From positions 162,376,746 to 162,440,745 of the forward strand of contig CM073590.1 of NCBI GenBank assembly GCA_037074705.1: a DNA stretch of 64,000 bases. The letters run 5' to 3'. The position numbers were made by a program, and so were the translations under genes. This DNA comes from Zhengitettix transpicula. Lineage: Eukaryota; Arthropoda; Insecta; Orthoptera; Tetrigidae. The notes beneath the pieces were generated by a model. That model saw only the letters and a program-made list of their open reading frames with translations, had not been told where the DNA came from and did no database searches. Positions 44,604-59,600 of this stretch are shown piece after piece (the stretch's first letter is position 1; every line of letters starts with the position of its first letter).

Positions 44604-47600
44604 GTAAGTATAGCCAGATTCTAAAAATCCAAATAAAAATTATATTTCTAATCTTGCCGACAAAAGTTATCAATTAGGCTTAAAAGTAGAATCAAAGTGA
44701 CCACCATCGTAAATCCTCCAGACATTTCGAAAGAATAGTTTGCTTTAGTAACCAAAGCCGTATCGCGCCAGAAAAGTCACAGTTGGCCAAAAATTAGCTT
44801 CACTGTCTGGACCACGTTGGATTAAAGACATAATGTTTTCAATGTTGGAGAAAATCGTATAAAAATCCAGAAAAAATGGTGAAGCTTATTCTCTTCATCA
44901 TGTTGTGTGGATGTAAAACCATGAGAAACTGAAAAAGTTTGTCTCATAGTTCTTTCGGAGAGAGAGAGGCGAACATCATGGACCCACAAAGACGTGGAAG
45001 AAGCCGCCTTCTGTTTTCATGAAGGCGAAAGTCATCCGGAAATCTTCCATTAGAATGTGGATGGTTATGTAAGCAAATCCCTTTTTTTTTTTTCATTCTT
45101 ATGAAATGAAAGTCAATTAATTTTTTATTTTAGTTGTTCTAAAATCGCAATTTTTTTTAAAAAAAAATCATCTGAGATAACTTTTTTAACGATGCAAAGA
45201 TTTTGCAAGGTCATTATTTCAGTGGTGTTATATGTTCCTATTCACATTTTCCTTCTCGTTTTATATTTATTCCATTACCTAATTTAGTGTGACTGCTAAA
45301 TAATCCATTTCGTAATTAGCATGATTAGTATACTATATAGCAAGAATATTCACAGCCCAGTCTCTATATTGATAAAAACTTTCCTCTTCAATTCCGATGG
45401 CATTTAATATTTTAATTTATCAATTTAATGCATTCTGTTAAATATTTATTCGCTATTGACCTATGAGAGGAAAACAGAATAAGTATTCATTTTATCTTAC
45501 ATACATTCTGACCTATGTGTTCTACCATCCTCACATTCGACTAATTACATTACTTCAACGTATGCCATGTTTCTATTTATTTATTATACAGTTCAAGCGA
45601 ATATGACGGACATTTACAAATCACAAGACGAGACCTATTCTCCGTTCATTTTAATTCCTCTGTCATGTTCTTCGTGCTTTAATCTTATAGTCCCGAATAT
45701 TATGCAATTATATGCAAAAAAAATCCATACGACTTATTACGGACACTACCTAGTACAAGTTCTTGTTTCAAACCGGTGTTAGGATTCTTAGTATTTTTTC
45801 TAATTATCGACGAAGTTAAAATTTTCTATTCACATTAAAATTCCTGAAAGACAAACATTTTGTCATTCATTCTGTTCCTAAATTCTTGATGAATAAAACT
45901 AAATTAGTAATTGTTTTTGTTTAAATTCGAATCAATTGACAGTCTAACCGGCATTATAATTGAAATGTGAATATTGAATTTATTATCGCAATTAACGTTT
46001 TACTTCCCTTTTAACAAAAGTAGCTGAATATTTCAAAGTAAATGCCCTCGTATTTTCGACTTTATGATGTCTGAAGTTATTTTGTTGTTGGTGTATTTAA
46101 AATCATTCGGCTTTCGGATCATCAGTAAACTATATAGTGAAATATGCAGGTGAACTGTCGAAATTTAATAAGAATAAAAACACGATTATGATTGTGTTTT
46201 TGTCAAGACAGTTAGATGCTCTGTTCTTGTAACTTATTTGGGAAGCGCCTCATTTTTTTTTCATACCAAGTTATTTATTACATCGTATAAGGGTTCTTTG
46301 ACTCTTCGCGGGAATTTACCATGAGACGATTACATTTACTTTGAGGAAAGCACGACTTACAAAGGTTCTCTGGCTATTCTATTAATTAAAGAGTGTTCAA
46401 TTAATTAATCCAAAATGAAGCAGTACTATTCCATCCGTCGCATAAGTAGCGGCTGATAATTTTGATTTTTTGCGATAAAAGTATTTATTTATATTATTTT
46501 GATTTAGCGCTTAAGTTTTCTACGCATTAGGCAAACAATTAAATCTGATAGAACTTGACAACTATACAAATAAATCAAAAGGTTATGTTTTAAAACATGA
46601 AATGACCGTGTTTTAATTTGTGAGCTCCACTTGAAATTATACAGTATTTACCTGTTACTCAGAAATGGTCAATATTTGACTAATTTCATTTCTTCATGCA
46701 AATAATTGATAGCTTTGTATTCTCTCACTTGAAATGTTAATGTTTCTACCGGCTGTATCCCAGACTTCAAATCTTAATAAATAAACGTCATTAATATAAG
46801 TTAAGTCTAGCGGGATACGAGGTCCTCGCTAATGCCTGTTTTTACGGTTTCATTTCAATTCCAAATACGTTTACAATTTTGAATGCGTGACTCTGAAATT
46901 CTTTAAGTACATTTCGAAAATAATCTAGTTATTTTAATAATGTCATAGCGGTAGAATATTATAGCCCCGCTAAATAAATTTTTGCTGTCTAATGTCCAAA
47001 TATTTCATTGGTATATGGTGCTCACATTCAAAACACACCGAATTATTAACGAAAGCAAAAAAAATTCTTAATCTTATCCAGATTTAAGATAATGTATTAC
47101 ATTAAATGTATACTTTCAAAACTTTTCGCGCATCCATTTCAACATGTAATTTGTATTTTGTTGAAAGAAATAGAAAATACTACAAAGAAAACATATGACA
47201 AAATACTGTGCAATATGAAAATGTTGTTTTCTCCGTTCACTATTTTTACATATTTGGGGAAAAATTATTACCTACAGCATGTAAAATTATTTTTAAATGT
47301 CCCTCCAATTACTTCTCAGGTGTTCGAGATCTTGCCAATCTGGAAAATAGATACCAACAGCTTCAGGGCAATTTAAATAATCTTGAGAAACAACTTACAG
47401 AAAAAGATGACAAGTACATCAAATTATGCAAAGGTAAAGCAATCAAAATATAGAACATTTGTTAAATATTTTTTAGTAGTACTGGTCAATATTACAACAG
47501 TAAACACTGCTGTAATTTAATTTTTATTTAGAATGATTTGTAATCCTATTTTCATCTTACATTTAAATTCTACAGTAATATTTTACATTTAAGAAACCAT

Positions 47601-50600
47601 TTTCCCTTAACTACAACATCCAGTCAATAATACTTAAGCAATAAAGTAATGAAATGTGAATTATTCTAAAATATCTATTACAAATCGTTATAAATATTTC
47701 TTTCATTTCTATAATATTCATTGGTATAAGCAGATCTTGTTGACTGGGTTTGATTATGTGAATATAATAAATAAATATAATATGTATATTTATAATTATA
47801 AGATATTATTGGAATTATGTAAAATTCATGACTCATTTCACATCCTGCTTCTCTACAGGGTTTATGGAATATACACACTGTCCCAATAAGAATGAAAGCT
47901 TCAGGGATGTGGAAAGAGTCATAAGTTTTACATGGTATTGGGTATATATTTTTAGCTGAATGCACTTATTAATTATTATTTAAAATACAATTTATAAAGT
48001 TTATTAAAGATAGAAGATTACTAATGGTTATTTAGTACATGCTAACGATAAACAATGTTGATTAGAGGTTTGAAGTTGTTGTTGTTTGTGGGAAAATGTA
48101 CGGTGTATGTGTATGGGGAACTGATACAGACTTAAAGTTCTCATGTATGATGTTTAGAAAGCCATATTTACTAAATAAATATGGAAATATGTTTTCTTAC
48201 AGTATCTGAACAAGTATACAATGAATATGAGAAACTCAAAAGCAAGTATGAAATGGAAACCGGAGTAATGCAAGATGCAATGAAGACTGCATCACAGGTT
48301 GGTATACTATTGTCAGATTGTTTGTAGAAAATCATAAATATGCTATCTCTCTGTGATATTTTTAAATATTCAAGTAAGTTGTATATGAGATATATATTAT
48401 CAACAATATTTTAAACTGAAGCCTGTTAACTCCAGTTAAATGCAAGTCATAAAATTAAATTATTCACAATTTGTGTACAAAATTGAGCATTTTGCATTCT
48501 GAATCATGCAAAGTTAAACTTTAAATGAAGAATAAATTTCAACATTATGGTAACTTGTTAATTAAACCAGTGTTTATAAGTGATAATAGTTCTGTAAGCA
48601 ATTGATATGACCATTTAAATATTTTGAAAAAACATAAGACATGCTCAGATAGTGAATATTTGATGATATTTACAATATTTGATAGCCAACTTTGTAGTTT
48701 AAGGGTACATTAATTCTAGTTCTCTTCCCTTGAAGCCTAATTTATACCTTCAATAATGTAAAAAAAAAAGGTGTTGTTATCCTGTTAAAAGAAACATGAA
48801 TATAGGCTGAAAGAAACAAAGCTTCATCTCTAAATTATTATGGTTAAATCACAGATATAGTTCATGAAATAAAACTAAAGATGAGAGTACAAATATAGAT
48901 CTAGACTGGTTATATCCTCATTGCCTGATCAAGAGAGCACAGAATCACTTTGCACTTTAAACTCTTATTAATAGCTATTAGTTTACACATAACTTCTCTG
49001 TCCCTTCCAATGTCCACCAGGATTGAAATTTAAGCACTCTTTTACTGAGTTGTCCATTATGGATCTTAGAGTTCTCATTTCAGTTGTTCTTGAAACCTGT
49101 TTTGTGGTAGCACTTTCTGCTCTTGTTTTAATAGCATATATTATGATGGGACTTATGCATGTTTTGTGCTCGTGTATTTGTTCCTCAATATTATATTGCA
49201 TAGGTGGCCTGCTTTAATTGTTTGGGAGTATACTTCTAACTTCATATTTCTGCTGCTAGATATGTTAGCTCCCAGGTATTTGAAATCTATTACCTGTTGT
49301 ATACTTCGGTTGTATATGTCTGACTTGCATCTTCTTGGTTCCCTTTACACTGTGAGAGATTGTGTTTTTTGAGTGGAGATGGTCATTTTAAAGAATCTAT
49401 AAATACTTCTTCCTTTACTAATGACAATTCTGTGCTGTGGTATAGTTGTTGAAAGTGATTTACCCATTCTTCTGATATTATTGTAGTTTTCTGTATGTAC
49501 TATTTTCTTCTGTTTTCTCAGTATCTTCCATATCTTCTTTTGTGCATCATAGAGGTCATGCTCCATATTCAATACAAATTTCTCCCAATAGCTTCTTTAT
49601 ATGGTTTGGATACTTTTATTTACCCTTTATCTTTTGTTTGCGGCTAACATCTTCACTTCTGATGTGAAACAGGGTTTCAAATTATGTCTTCCATTTTTCA
49701 CAATTTATCTTATTCCCAATGCTTATATGGTAGTATTTATTATATTTGCTTGTAATTTATCACATTCTATGTTCACATTATCTTCACCTCTTATTCCACA
49801 CTCATATATTTTTTGTGTTAGTCTGTGTTGATACACTTGTTTGTCATGGAGGTACTCAATATTATTTCCTCAGTCTTCTCCAACTTTTATCTCTTTATTT
49901 TAGTATGTTGTGTGATGTTTTTGATTTTAGAAGTTATGGTTGGTTCCGGTATTTGCAGAGCTCAAGACTCTCATGTCCAGTATTTCTGACAAGTGGATGT
50001 TTTCAAATGTGAACTATGGTATATGGGGATCGAACATTTTCTTTATCATTCTTCATGCACATTTGTTTGATTTGTTTACCACTTGCATTAAGGATTTCTT
50101 CATTACATCTGTTGTTTATACCATCCAGTACTTCATCACCTAACCTCACATTAAAGTCACCCATTAGAATGATTTCATCTTGTTTTGAGATATTACAAGT
50201 GTGTTTTATAGCTCATGCTAAAAGTTATCTCATTTTTCATATGATTAACTACTTACTGGGGCACACACTCATGATCCGTGTTGCTGCAGTTTCTCGGAAT
50301 TTGAATGTTGTTTGTTCTAGTCTATCACTAATGTATTTGATGTCCTTTATATTGTTTTCAAACTTTTCAGGTACCATTAGGACTACTCCCAATCTGGCTC
50401 TCTGATTCTTTTCCCACTCGAAATTAGAATGATACACTTGTTTTTGTTTCCCTTTCATTTATTCTGTTTCTGCAATAGCATATGTGTCTATTCTGTGTAT
50501 GTTTTTTATTTCAATTATTATTTCTTAAATAAATAACAATTAAAAAATTTGTGTGGAAAATTTTTTTCACTAAACATTTTTTTAGAGTGACAGGCTGTGT

Positions 50601-53600
50601 GTGGGTATTCCATGAGTCTGCAATCCCTTTTAACAGCATAGGAATGGACTTGAAAGGGGAAATTCAGAAGGGAGAGCAAGGCTGAGGGTTAACTGGGCTA
50701 CATTATTTATAATAGCTTGTGTTAACAGATGCATTACAAAATGTGGCTGTATGAGAGGAAACATGAAAATAATTAAATATTAATTCTGTTACTTTTAGTG
50801 GTACAAACAAAATCGTCAACTGAAGCGGAAGAGTGCAGTGTTGGTCCAAAAGTTTCTACAAGTGTCTCCAGATGGTGCTATTGATATAGTAGATAGTAAT
50901 GATGACTTAGTTGAGGACAAGGATGATGATGACTTGGCTCAGATAAGAAATTCTATTAAAGGTAATTGTTAAGCATACTGTAAAATGTGCTATCTTTCAA
51001 ATAATATTTAATTTTTAATAGCTTTCTGGACCTTTAAACTAATCTTAACATAAAAGCATTAATAATTAGATAAAATAACTATGTGATAGACAAAATTAAG
51101 TGATATAAAAGTGTGGTATTTATATCATCACTTAATTTTGACTGTCATTTGGGTGTTTTATCTAATTATTATATTTTAAAACAGACATATTACATTTTCA
51201 TTTCAATAAAAGTATTAATCCAAACTGTAGAAATGTCAATATTTTTTATAATTGTTTTTTGGTCTCTACTATCCATAGCTTTATTCAAGGTGATGTATTC
51301 ATTCTTGTTTAATATGATACACCATGTCTGTTTTATTTGACCTTTTTATTATGGGTAACCCTGAATATTAAAACAGTCAATCAATTGTTAAGGAAATTAT
51401 TTATTTATAATAAAATCCATTTGCATTTCATAACAATTTTTCCGTCACTTTGATTAGAAATTTAATTATCATTCATGATTATAGAGTTAATATTTTCAGA
51501 AATGTCTGAAATAAGTATAGTAAAAAGAGGAATTAGATCTATGTTGGGAGGAAATTCAAAGAGAGTAAGGAGTGAAAGGCTGATGTTTTGTACATTAAAT
51601 GGATGTTTCAATATTCAGGGGGCAAAGAGAATTAGTTCAAATCATAATCTGTGAACTAAATTCAGGGCTTTGTGTCAATGGGTGGAGAAAGGGGCAGGAA
51701 TAAGTGTCTGGGCTAGTTACTCTCAAAAATATTATTATCTCTGAATTTTGATCAATCTAATACAACATATTTAACTAATACTTTTTAGGTTCTATAATTG
51801 CAGACAAAATAAAAATAAGTTGGATAAATTATAGTAGTGTATGGTTACATGATGTATTTTTCTTATTATTTTCAGACTTAAGTACCCAGGTTGCAGAGTT
51901 GCAAGCACAGCTAAAAATTGCTCGCCTTCAAGAATTTGAAGCTCAGGAGGCAGCTGTAGAAGCAGCATCAGAATTAGAAGTAGAACGAGAGAAGCGAAAA
52001 ACTGCAGAAGCTCAGTTGGAACACTTGAAAAATCTGCAAAATTCAACAGATAGAGTTCTGAAATTAGAAGTTGCTGGTTTAAAGGAAGAATGTCAAAAAG
52101 AAAGAGAAATTGCTCAAAGAATGAAAGTGCAAGCAAATACGGTAGGTAGATAGATACTTATGCAGTTCCATCAGTGAAACAACTAATCCATTTACTGAAA
52201 TGTGTTTGACTTCCTGGTACAACATAAACAACATGAAATCATGGCAGAGTTGAATGGCACATTGATTGACCAAAATCAAGAAAAATTAAATATTGAATTA
52301 GCTGATTGATATTGATACAAAAGTAGAACATAAATTACATTTAGATTTACTAATATAAGAATAATGTTGAGATTCTAGTTATGAGAATGGTATTGAAATA
52401 CTTGGTGAAGAATTTTTTGTGTGTTCCATTGTATATTATAGAAGAGATTATGAGAAGGTGAAAGAAGGAGGAAAAAAATGATCCTACATTTTTAACAGTA
52501 AAAACTCTCTTCATCTTCAGGGAACAGAGCTCAGCACAAGAGTCCAAACACTCTTAATGAAATTACTTACTAAATTCAGCTTATTCCAGAGAGTAATGAT
52601 AGCATCAAGGCCTTCACATCTGACTGAATTGTTTGGGACTTGTTGCTAAATTTATAGTGCTCTGGGTGTGAGTGACAGGCTTTGTTTACTCAATTTCTGA
52701 GGCCTTTAACTTTTTGTTCGACCAAATCAGGGCTTTTCAAAGGTTGGGGACGTTAACAATCATCTGAGATACCGCTTAATAGATGCTATTTCGGTGGATT
52801 CTTTCAATTTCATTTTAAATACACGAGGTTCAAAATAAACTGAAAAATGAATTTGTTATTAAAATCAGCTAATTTTGATTTTGACATTTCTCTAAATTTC
52901 ACATTATTTTTGTGATCCATAATTCATATTATTAACAATTTCCCTGAACACAAACAGAGTTTATCATGTTTGAAATGTAGGATCACTCTTTCTCCTTCTT
53001 CTACTGTCTCATAATCTCTTCTACAATGTTATACTTGAAAAGGTTGCATAATAAACAGAATTGTGCCGAACAGTATTCAAATTCTTTCAAGTCCAGAAAA
53101 AGGATGAAATTTACAAAGTCCAAATTTTCCAGGATTAAAGTGACATGATGTTATTTCATGCTGCCTGCTTTTGCTAAAAAGTGCACAAATTTTTTTTATT
53201 GGGGGTGGGGTTTAAAGGCCATGCCTCCTTGAAAGCATGCATGGCCAAGCATGAGGGTCTACTATTATATACACCACCTCTGCTTGCACTGTTAGTAAAC
53301 TAACTTGGAACATAAGGAGTGGGAACTTGTGTTTGATCCACATCTGAGGGCATAAAACCCTTTAATACGAACTCACATTCCGTTTCTCTTGATTATCGCA
53401 TCAACTTATTAGTTTGCACATACATTATTAGAGAACCGCTTCATAACATTTTTTACACGTCATAAAGAACTTGTGTTATACGACCACATTTCCAAGAATC
53501 TATAATGTATCACCACAATGAAAGTACTGAATTTTTTTGTAACAAATAAAAATTAACACATATTAATGATTTTAAAACACAATCACAATTGTTCAGTGCT

Positions 53601-56600
53601 GTACGAATTTATCGAAACTGTTCAAAGGAGTATAGACACAAATAAATGTCTATAATTACTTAACAATTAAACCATAATTAAAATAAGTAATAGCACACAT
53701 TCACTTCATTACAATACAATATTGATTTATATAAGTTATTAAATGTTAATTATGACATGTAATTAAAGTTATATGTAAACCATTATTACTTGGGTGGTAA
53801 CTGTAGAATATTAGAATGGTGACTGCATTAATATTAGAATTTGATTAAATAGAATATCCATTGTGCCATGATGAAAGTTAAGACAGGTTACACCACAATC
53901 AGCAGCAAACATGTTCTTTAGGTTCACATTTGGCTCAATCTACAAAACCAAGTCTAATATGTGTTTGTTTTTGACTCAATTGACATACCAATACTCTCAA
54001 TCATGGTTCTTGTATTCAGTTTGGTTTTCTTATCACAAATCTCTTGTCAAAAATGTACTTAGAGTGAATCGCTGTGTGAATATTTAAAGGGAAGCAAGAA
54101 CATAATACCTTCTTATACTAATGAATATATAACACTTAAGGAAAATGTAAAAGGTCAAATTAAATAACACATTTGGATAGGAAAGATATAGCAAAGTTGA
54201 CTTATGTGAAATCAACAGTTAGTCTAGTCAGGCTGAGGAGTGAAAATATTTCAAATTTTCGAGTACCTTGGCCCCCTTCATCAGGAAGGAAGGTCTGAAC
54301 AGTGTGCTGGCTGGACATGAACAGATTAATTCAAACTAAGGCACACTATCCATTAAACAGCAACAATCAAATCCGAGCAAAGTCAAGAATTCTCTCTCTC
54401 TCTCTCTCTCTCAAGGAAAGGTCACAACAATGGAAAAATAATTGAAAATTGCATGCATACAAACATACACATTCGAGTGGCAGGTGGGAAGGGCACCTGA
54501 AAGCAACCTTTGGGCAGGTGGGGAGTTTTGTGGGAAGGATTTTTTTTTAAGAACTGGGTTAGATTACAGTCCAGGCAGAGAATGGAGTTGAGTTTTTTAG
54601 TCCAGGAAAGTAGGTTGTGGTTAGGTGTAATTTATTAATGTTGGACAGTGGAATGAGCATGGAATATTTGCTTTTTGGAGTAGGTCACTAGGGTATTTTC
54701 TGTTTATGAAAACATTGAGTATCCAGTTAGTTAAGCCCCTTAAGGGCTATATGGGAGGGAGCATATGGTATATTCAGGGTGACAACTGGTGAAGTGAAGA
54801 TATTGTAAGGTATTGTTGGATTTAATGAGGAATGATGTGATAACGAAGCCAGAATTGAGGTGTGTATCAACATTGAGGAAGGTGATGTTGGTGGGGGGAG
54901 TATTTCCAGGTGAACTTAATAGGGAATTTGGTGGGTAGATTTTCAAGGGCATCTGGCCCATGGATCTGTAGTATGAAAATATCATCTATGAACAGGAACC
55001 AGGTTAAGGGGTTCAGTAAGGAGGAATTTAGGTGTTGCTGTTCCAGTTGTCCCATGAAGAGGTTGCCATAGGAGGGGGCCATCTGGCTTAGTGATAGAGA
55101 AAGAATTAGGTGGCCTGCAGGAAAAGAAATGTTCAAGTACTAATACGCCACTAGCATGGGGGATATTGGTGTGGAGGGAGACATTTTCTATGGTAACCAG
55201 GAGGTTTTGAGTTTGTCAACTGGGTTGTGCAGTTTGAGTTTGTCAGCTATATTGTGTGGTTGTGTCAATCCTGTCTCTTATGTTTTTTAATCACATGAAG
55301 AAAGGAAAAAAGTTGCCAAAAACATTGTGCGGTATTTATATCACCACTTCATTTTGGCTGTTATTTGGCTATTTTATCTTATTATTTTAAAACAGACAGA
55401 CATATTATATTTTCATTTCAGTATCATATAAATGTTCAAATTGTAATAATGGATATATTGGATTCACTTCTACATTTATTAAACTGATTTTGTATTCTCC
55501 AATTAAGTATAAACCATAAAGTAAAAGTGGTTACCCCATTGTATACCCAGTGTAAAATAACCAACCAGTTTTACTCAGTTGAAGAGATAACTATTTTATA
55601 CCAAGAAAATAGATTTAAACTAAGAAAAGCTTAGACTATATTTATAAATATCAATATAGAGATAAAATTATAAATGATATGAATGCAGGAAGTGACATAG
55701 ACAATTAAATAAATTAACTGTAAATGTATGTAATAAATTGTGATTATATCTGATATATATATCAACAACTATGTGTTGGATGTTTATGACTCATGGAATC
55801 AAAAAATAATCAATTTTATTTGTGACTGCATTAGTGATTTTGTAATAACAGTTATAATAACCACTAGTCAATAAATAAATCTACAACAAAGTGATTCACA
55901 ATTAATGAATAAAATAGTGTTGCTTTAAACAGTTAAACAAATCTAAAATATATTTATAAAAATTTGGTTTCATGTTGAGTTTTATAATTAAATGTGACTC
56001 TGTTTTAGGCTCAACGTGAGCGTAATGTACTCGCTCATCAAAGTGCTCTGCTATTAGAGAATATAATTGGTGAAGAGAGAACAATGCAATTACTTCAAGA
56101 AGTGGAAGCACTCAAAAGTCAACTAGAAAGTCAACAGCAAGCATACAATGCGCAGGTACAGGAGCTTCAGGTATGTAGTGAGTAATTGAGAAAAAAAAAT
56201 ATTAAAGAAAGCTGCATTTCTTGAATATGTATGAAGTTATGTTCCCATACTTAAAGGTGAATTGCTTAATAATATTTTTTCAGGAACAATTAGCACAGAA
56301 AGAATTTCAAACACAACTGGAATTATTAGAAGAAAAACTTAAGTTATCTGAAGCTGAGTTACAGTGTGCTTTGCAGCGTGCAGAAATTGCTGAAACAAGC
56401 ACTTCTCATCTTAACGAAAGAGGTAAGAATATTTTGTTTTCATTTTCACCTCTTATGCATACCTGAAGAATGTACATTCTCGTTGTACAACACTAAATTA
56501 ACATGACTGAAATTTGTCTTACTTAAAAAAGCTAATATTTAAATCTCTGACATTGTAACATCCTGTATGGTTTTTAATGATAACATTGAAAATATTGTAA

Positions 56601-59600
56601 ATGATAAAATAATGTGTTACAAATGTTTCTCAATTTATCTTAGATGTATGTTATGTTTAATCACCTCATCAATATCACACATACTTGTTTTTAATGTACC
56701 TGCTAGTCTTCTAATGAATGAATGAAAGAATTTACAAAATAAACTTTCATGAATAATGTTGATCCATTACTCACTCACATTATGTTTTTATCACGATTAA
56801 TTTCTGCATAACAAATTGTTTGATACTTTTGCTTTGTTAGGCTTTACCTTCAAAATTTGGCAGCATTTTAACCTTCATTACGTATGTGCCACTTGTTGTT
56901 CTATATATGAAGCAGTGAAGCACATTATGTCAATTAGCTTTCTAAACTAATATCTTTACCAACTTAAAACTAGAATCAATAATATGTGGCTTTGACTTCT
57001 TCATCTATTATATTATGCAGGATTATAGTCAGTTCAGGTTATTGCATATGTGCTCATGTACTGCAGCTCATAAATCAATTTAGGATGAAATAATTTTTCT
57101 TAATTTTAAGAATCTTTATAAGAATCATGTTTTAACAGTGTGAATTTCTGATTTGATTTCAAAGTTTTTAAACTGCTTGCCTTTTGGTGTACTTGATAAA
57201 ATTAATTCAACCTGCTGACTGCTACTTATGGCGCAACACAGGATCTCTTTCTAGAAAGAGAAATGAGCACATACAGTATTGTGTTTCACCCCACTGCACT
57301 ACCTGTACAGATCCTTTCACTTCAGTGGGCAGTATGCACATACAACAGTGCCATCATGAATAGCTAATTTCTAAAATTAAATTTATTTAAAACATGTTGG
57401 AAGGGAAAATACATGCATGTTAAAAATGTGTTTCAACTTAGTGCTAAATAATTCTACTTTTAAAATTAGATACTATTGTAAACTATGTAGATGAAATTAG
57501 AAATGTAGCATATTATGTATCACACTATCACTATTCAGTATTATTAATATTTTACATAGTTATCCTCATAAAAAAATTTGCTTGGGGTGATGTAGCACAT
57601 AACTTAAAACACTCGCTGTCACTGATTATAACCCAATGATGAAGTAGCTAGATTACTTCATTTTGTTTTATAAATGACTTCAAAGTCTCCAATGACAACT
57701 ACAACAGTTTTTTTCTGTTGCTATACTTTTTATATTCCTTGACAAGGAAACTAGATGTGCTTATCTCAGACACACTGGCAAGACACTTAAGCTTCACCAC
57801 ACAAATTTACCAATTTAGTGTAAGTAATCATTTTCCCAGGCCTGAACCAATTATTAATAACATTATGAAAACTGCACCAACCAAACTTTTCACATACTTA
57901 TACGTTTGAGAGATTTTGTCTGAAATTCTGAAATGTTAACAATCACTACTACCCTACTGTTCACGTGTCTTGTGTTGCTGTGCAATTGGTCAAATAATGA
58001 GAAACTTTCTTCAGAACTATACTTTGTAAGTTTATATTAAATGATAAAAGTTACTAACAAATTTGCTTCCCAAAATATAATTACCTAATTTTATTTGTTT
58101 AATTATTTGTAATTGTAATCTTGATGAAATGACATATAAGCTAAAAGTTTTTAATTTTTAATTCTTAACAAATCAATTTTTATAATAATTTCAGTTATTG
58201 AATTAGAAGAAGAACTGGAAAATATTAAAAACTCACCCCCTCCACCACCCCCACCTCCTCCTCCACCACCCCCACCTTGCCCAATTACCTTATCAAGCTC
58301 CTCACAAAGCCCATCTGCAGCAAGATGTTCACCTAATGATCCTGTTAATGATATGGTTAACATGCTGGGAATACCACGTAAAGCTGCTAATTCACCTGCT
58401 TCTACAGGTAAATTATCTATAACATTATTTATAAATTATTAACCTATTTTCTATTCAGTTATCAGTAGCAACTCTAATTAGAGGTACATTGTAGATTGGT
58501 TTCTTATAACTATTTCATAACCTCCAGATTAAAATGCATTAACTTGTACCTTCTGATTTACCTCTACCACATAGATGAACATTTTCAAGAAAATTTAAAT
58601 CAGTATATACAGTGGTGGCTGGTGCATATTAGCTACTCATGGTTGTAGCACATGATTTCTGTCTATAAATATTTTTGCCTCTTCTTGTTCCTACATCCCT
58701 GACACAGGGCCATGCCATTCTTTGATATGGCAGGCAGCATTATCAATTAAATAAAAATAAATTTGAACCATTCAGTAATTAAAAATCTTATTTTAAAGCA
58801 GTTTATATGCTGGGTAGTATTTCAAAAGCAATTGTTATTTTAAAGAAAAAAAACATTTAACAGATGGCATTTGGTAGACTTGATATGAAAATCTACTACA
58901 CAACCCTGCATACAATGCTGGCATCATGTATGGCTTGTTCCAAAAATTAAATTTCTTTAAAATATGTATGAAAGAAAAAAATCTTGTGTGTTAGAACCCT
59001 ATAAAACTTAGTGTTAAATTATTCTGCTTTTAAAAATTAGACACTATTGGAAATTCTGTATACAGAATTAGAAATGTAGCATATTACAGGGCAGGTCATA
59101 GTTTTGGTAACACTATCACTGTTAAGTATTTTTTGTTTCATAGTTATCCTAATAAAAATTTATGCTCGAGGTGATGAATCACATAACTCAAGAACCACCA
59201 TTGGTTACATACAAAGCTAAAACATTTTTACTTAAAATTTGGTATTGGATATTGCCTTCATTGTTGGGCTACCCATTATTAGTGTAAACTGTATGTGGCA
59301 TAAATATTTCAGTAAAAACAAATTAAATGATTTGTATGTTTGCGCTTAAAAATACTTATACAGTCCGCATCATATGCACACTATTTTATTTTATAATTTA
59401 AGCCCATTAAAATTGCTTTCATTCTGCAAACATTGAAAATAAAGAAAAGAATAAATATTAATTCAAAAAACAGAATTATAAAACTCTTGTATTAATAAGC
59501 AGTTTTCTATTTTCCAGGAGCTATTAATGATATTATAAATCAAATAAAAGGAGGAAAATTCACATTGAAGACTCCTGAGGTAAGTCATCTTGAAAGTATT

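Noticed and set aside
58151..58363. - strand ORF with a poly-Gly run
   Set aside because: It is the antisense of the polyproline exon of the shootin gene, whose splice sites and phases are consistent.
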